The notes below the pieces were generated by a model. It saw only the letters and a list, made by a program, of their open reading frames with translations, was not told where the DNA came from and ran no database searches. From the NCBI RefSeq assembly GCF_018394335.1, contig NZ_CP074572.1, positions 3,968,001 through 4,032,000 of the forward strand: DNA of 64,000 nucleotides, in the 5' to 3' direction. A program made the translations under genes and the position numbers. This DNA is from Shewanella dokdonensis. GTDB lineage: Bacteria > Pseudomonadota > Gammaproteobacteria > Enterobacterales > Shewanellaceae. Shown one piece after another: positions 63,112-64,000 of the stretch. Numbering within the stretch: position 1 is the stretch's first letter; each line of letters starts with the position of its first letter.

Positions 63112-63446
63112 AATCTCACAGTGTTTGTTTTACATATTTCCAAACCCGATATCAATGCGCACGGTTTGTGTTTTTAGCGCTCTGGCTATACCCCACCGAT
63201 AATGTTGCCCGCTCACATGCTTCAACCCAAACACCATCAATAACAAGATAAACGGCTAGCCGTAACCGTTTGACTACCATAAATACATATCGTGAAACGG
63301 TTTGCGCAGCTTAATCACCAGAGCAATTCCAATACGCTGATGCGCTGCTACATTTTGATGCCATGCGCTCTAAAAAGAAAAGGCCACCTTAATCGGCAGC
63401 CTTTTCAGCGATTGCGCAGATGCATCAGTTACGATGCATACCGTGA
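63112..63446. other. Intergenic region between initiator tRNA genes and ihfA
   Basis: 335 bases with no supportable coding region. It contains a perfect 12-base palindrome ACGGCTAGCCGT at 63252-63263 and, near its end, the ihfA terminator. Nothing else is recognised. Confidence 0.5.
63371..63405 (-). terminator. Intrinsic terminator after ihfA
   Basis: On the minus strand AAAAGGCTGCC and GGTGGCCTTTT pair over 11 positions with two wobble pairs and a six-base loop, followed by CTTTTTA, about 40 bases after the ihfA stop. Confidence 0.82.
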
Positions 63447-63737
63447 TTATTTATTAGATGCTTCTACACGGCTCTTCAGCTTCTGTCCGGGGCGGAATGT
63501 CACCACGCGCCGGGCAGAAATTGGGATATCTTCACCGGTCTTAGGATTACGACCAGGTCTTTGGTTTTTATCCCGCAGATCAAAATTGCCGAAACCGGAT
63601 AATTTTACCTGTTCGCCATTTTCAAGCGCTAACCGGATCTCCTCGAAAAACGCTTCCACCATGTCTTTGGCAACACGCTTATTAATTCCGAGTGTTTCGA
63701 AAAGATGCTCTGCCATTTCGGCCTTGGTAAGTGCCAT
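63447..63737 (-). CDS. ihfA: Integration host factor alpha subunit
   Basis: IHF alpha pairs with IHF beta to bend DNA sharply at specific sites in replication, recombination and transcription. The 96-residue chain is the standard HU/IHF fold: [20 protein letters not shown] at the start, [26 protein letters not shown] in the DNA-inserting arm (the Pro that kinks DNA is in GRNPKTG), and [16 protein letters not shown]. It follows pheT by three bases on the same strand, the usual pheS-pheT-ihfA operon. Confidence 0.97.
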   Translation of the reverse strand: MALTKAEMAEHLFETLGINKRVAKDMVEAFFEEIRLALENGEQVKLSGFGNFDLRDKNQRPGRNPKTGEDIPISARRVVTFRPGQKLKSRVEASNK

Positions 63738-63740
63738 ACT

Positions 63741-64000
63741 TTAATCCCTCAACGATGCGTTGAACTCGGACTTAAGGACTGAAACCACCGACTCTACGGT
63801 CGCTGAGATCTCTTTTTCCTCAAGGGTACGAGCGTTATCTTGTAACGTAAGTGCGATTGCCAGACTCTTCTTGCCAGGCTCAACACCCTTGCCTCGGTAT
63901 ATGTCAAACAAGTTTAAGCCAACCAACTGATTTCCGCCAACTTTTTTATCATCGCTAGAATATCTCCAGCAACAACTGCGTCATCGACAACTACCGCGAT
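63741..64000 (-). CDS. pheT: Phenylalanyl-tRNA synthetase beta subunit, C-terminal part (cut by window edge, one apparent frameshift)
   Basis: PheT is the tRNA-binding beta subunit of the alpha2-beta2 enzyme. Only the C-terminal anticodon-binding ferredoxin-like domain lies in the window: [18 protein letters not shown], then [39 protein letters not shown] and the end [10 protein letters not shown]. The frame breaks in the six-T run at 63942-63947; one more A on the coding strand gives [14 protein letters not shown]. PheT is essential, so the break is probably a base-calling error. The next gene is ihfA. Confidence 0.94.

Overview
The window reads as the chromosome of a gammaproteobacterium of Shewanella type. 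The evidence is gene content and order: uvrY-uvrC-pgsA-tRNA-Gly-tRNA-Cys, lonH-fabA-rmf, uup-rlmKL, pheT-ihfA, msrPQ, tamAB and recC-recB-recD without ptrA between recC and recB. Genus is an inference from protein resemblance; species cannot be told. No prophage, insertion sequence, integron or CRISPR array was seen.

Layout. 1-3.5 kb: end of a chemotaxis receptor, an AsmA-family protein, an RraA-family protein and a small unknown coiled-coil protein. 3.7-7.7 kb: a periplasmic binding protein translationally coupled to a diguanylate cyclase, then the msrPQ periplasmic methionine sulfoxide reductase. 7.9-15.4 kb: rmuC, lytic transglycosylase sltY, and a MoxR / DUF58 / transglutaminase operon. 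15.5-24.7 kb: the RecBCD exonuclease. 24.9-35.9 kb: ddlA, a compact four-gene operon of unknown role (acyl-CoA-dehydrogenase-like, PhnD-like protein without signal peptide, MetE-core-like, OsmC-like), a DUF1697 gene, lactate permease, a GST, a DUF885 peptidase-like lipid-free periplasmic protein and a VOC protein. 36-47.3 kb: hrpA, a CBS protein, isoaspartyl peptidase, tamA-tamB. 47.3-53.8 kb: rplY, murein enzymes mepK and an LdtD-like L,D-transpeptidase, three tRNA genes, pgsA, uvrC, uvrY. 54-64 kb: lonH, fabA, rmf, a DUF3466 surface protein, uup, rlmKL, three tandem initiator tRNA genes, ihfA and the end of pheT.

The dominant technical feature is at least 24 single-locus frameshifts, nearly all a one-base shortening of a short homopolymer, and they hit essential genes (fabA, pheT) as readily as others. 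After correcting each by one or two bases every gene gives an intact family-length protein. I therefore annotate these as whole coding regions and read the breaks as probable sequencing or consensus errors, not decay.

The best candidate for an undescribed system is the 26.1-29.8 kb operon: four tightly packed genes whose folds (flavoprotein, substrate-binding fold kept in the cytoplasm, zinc thiol methyltransferase core, OsmC thiol peroxidase fold) suggest capture and breakdown of a small organosulfur or related methylated compound. That role is inference.
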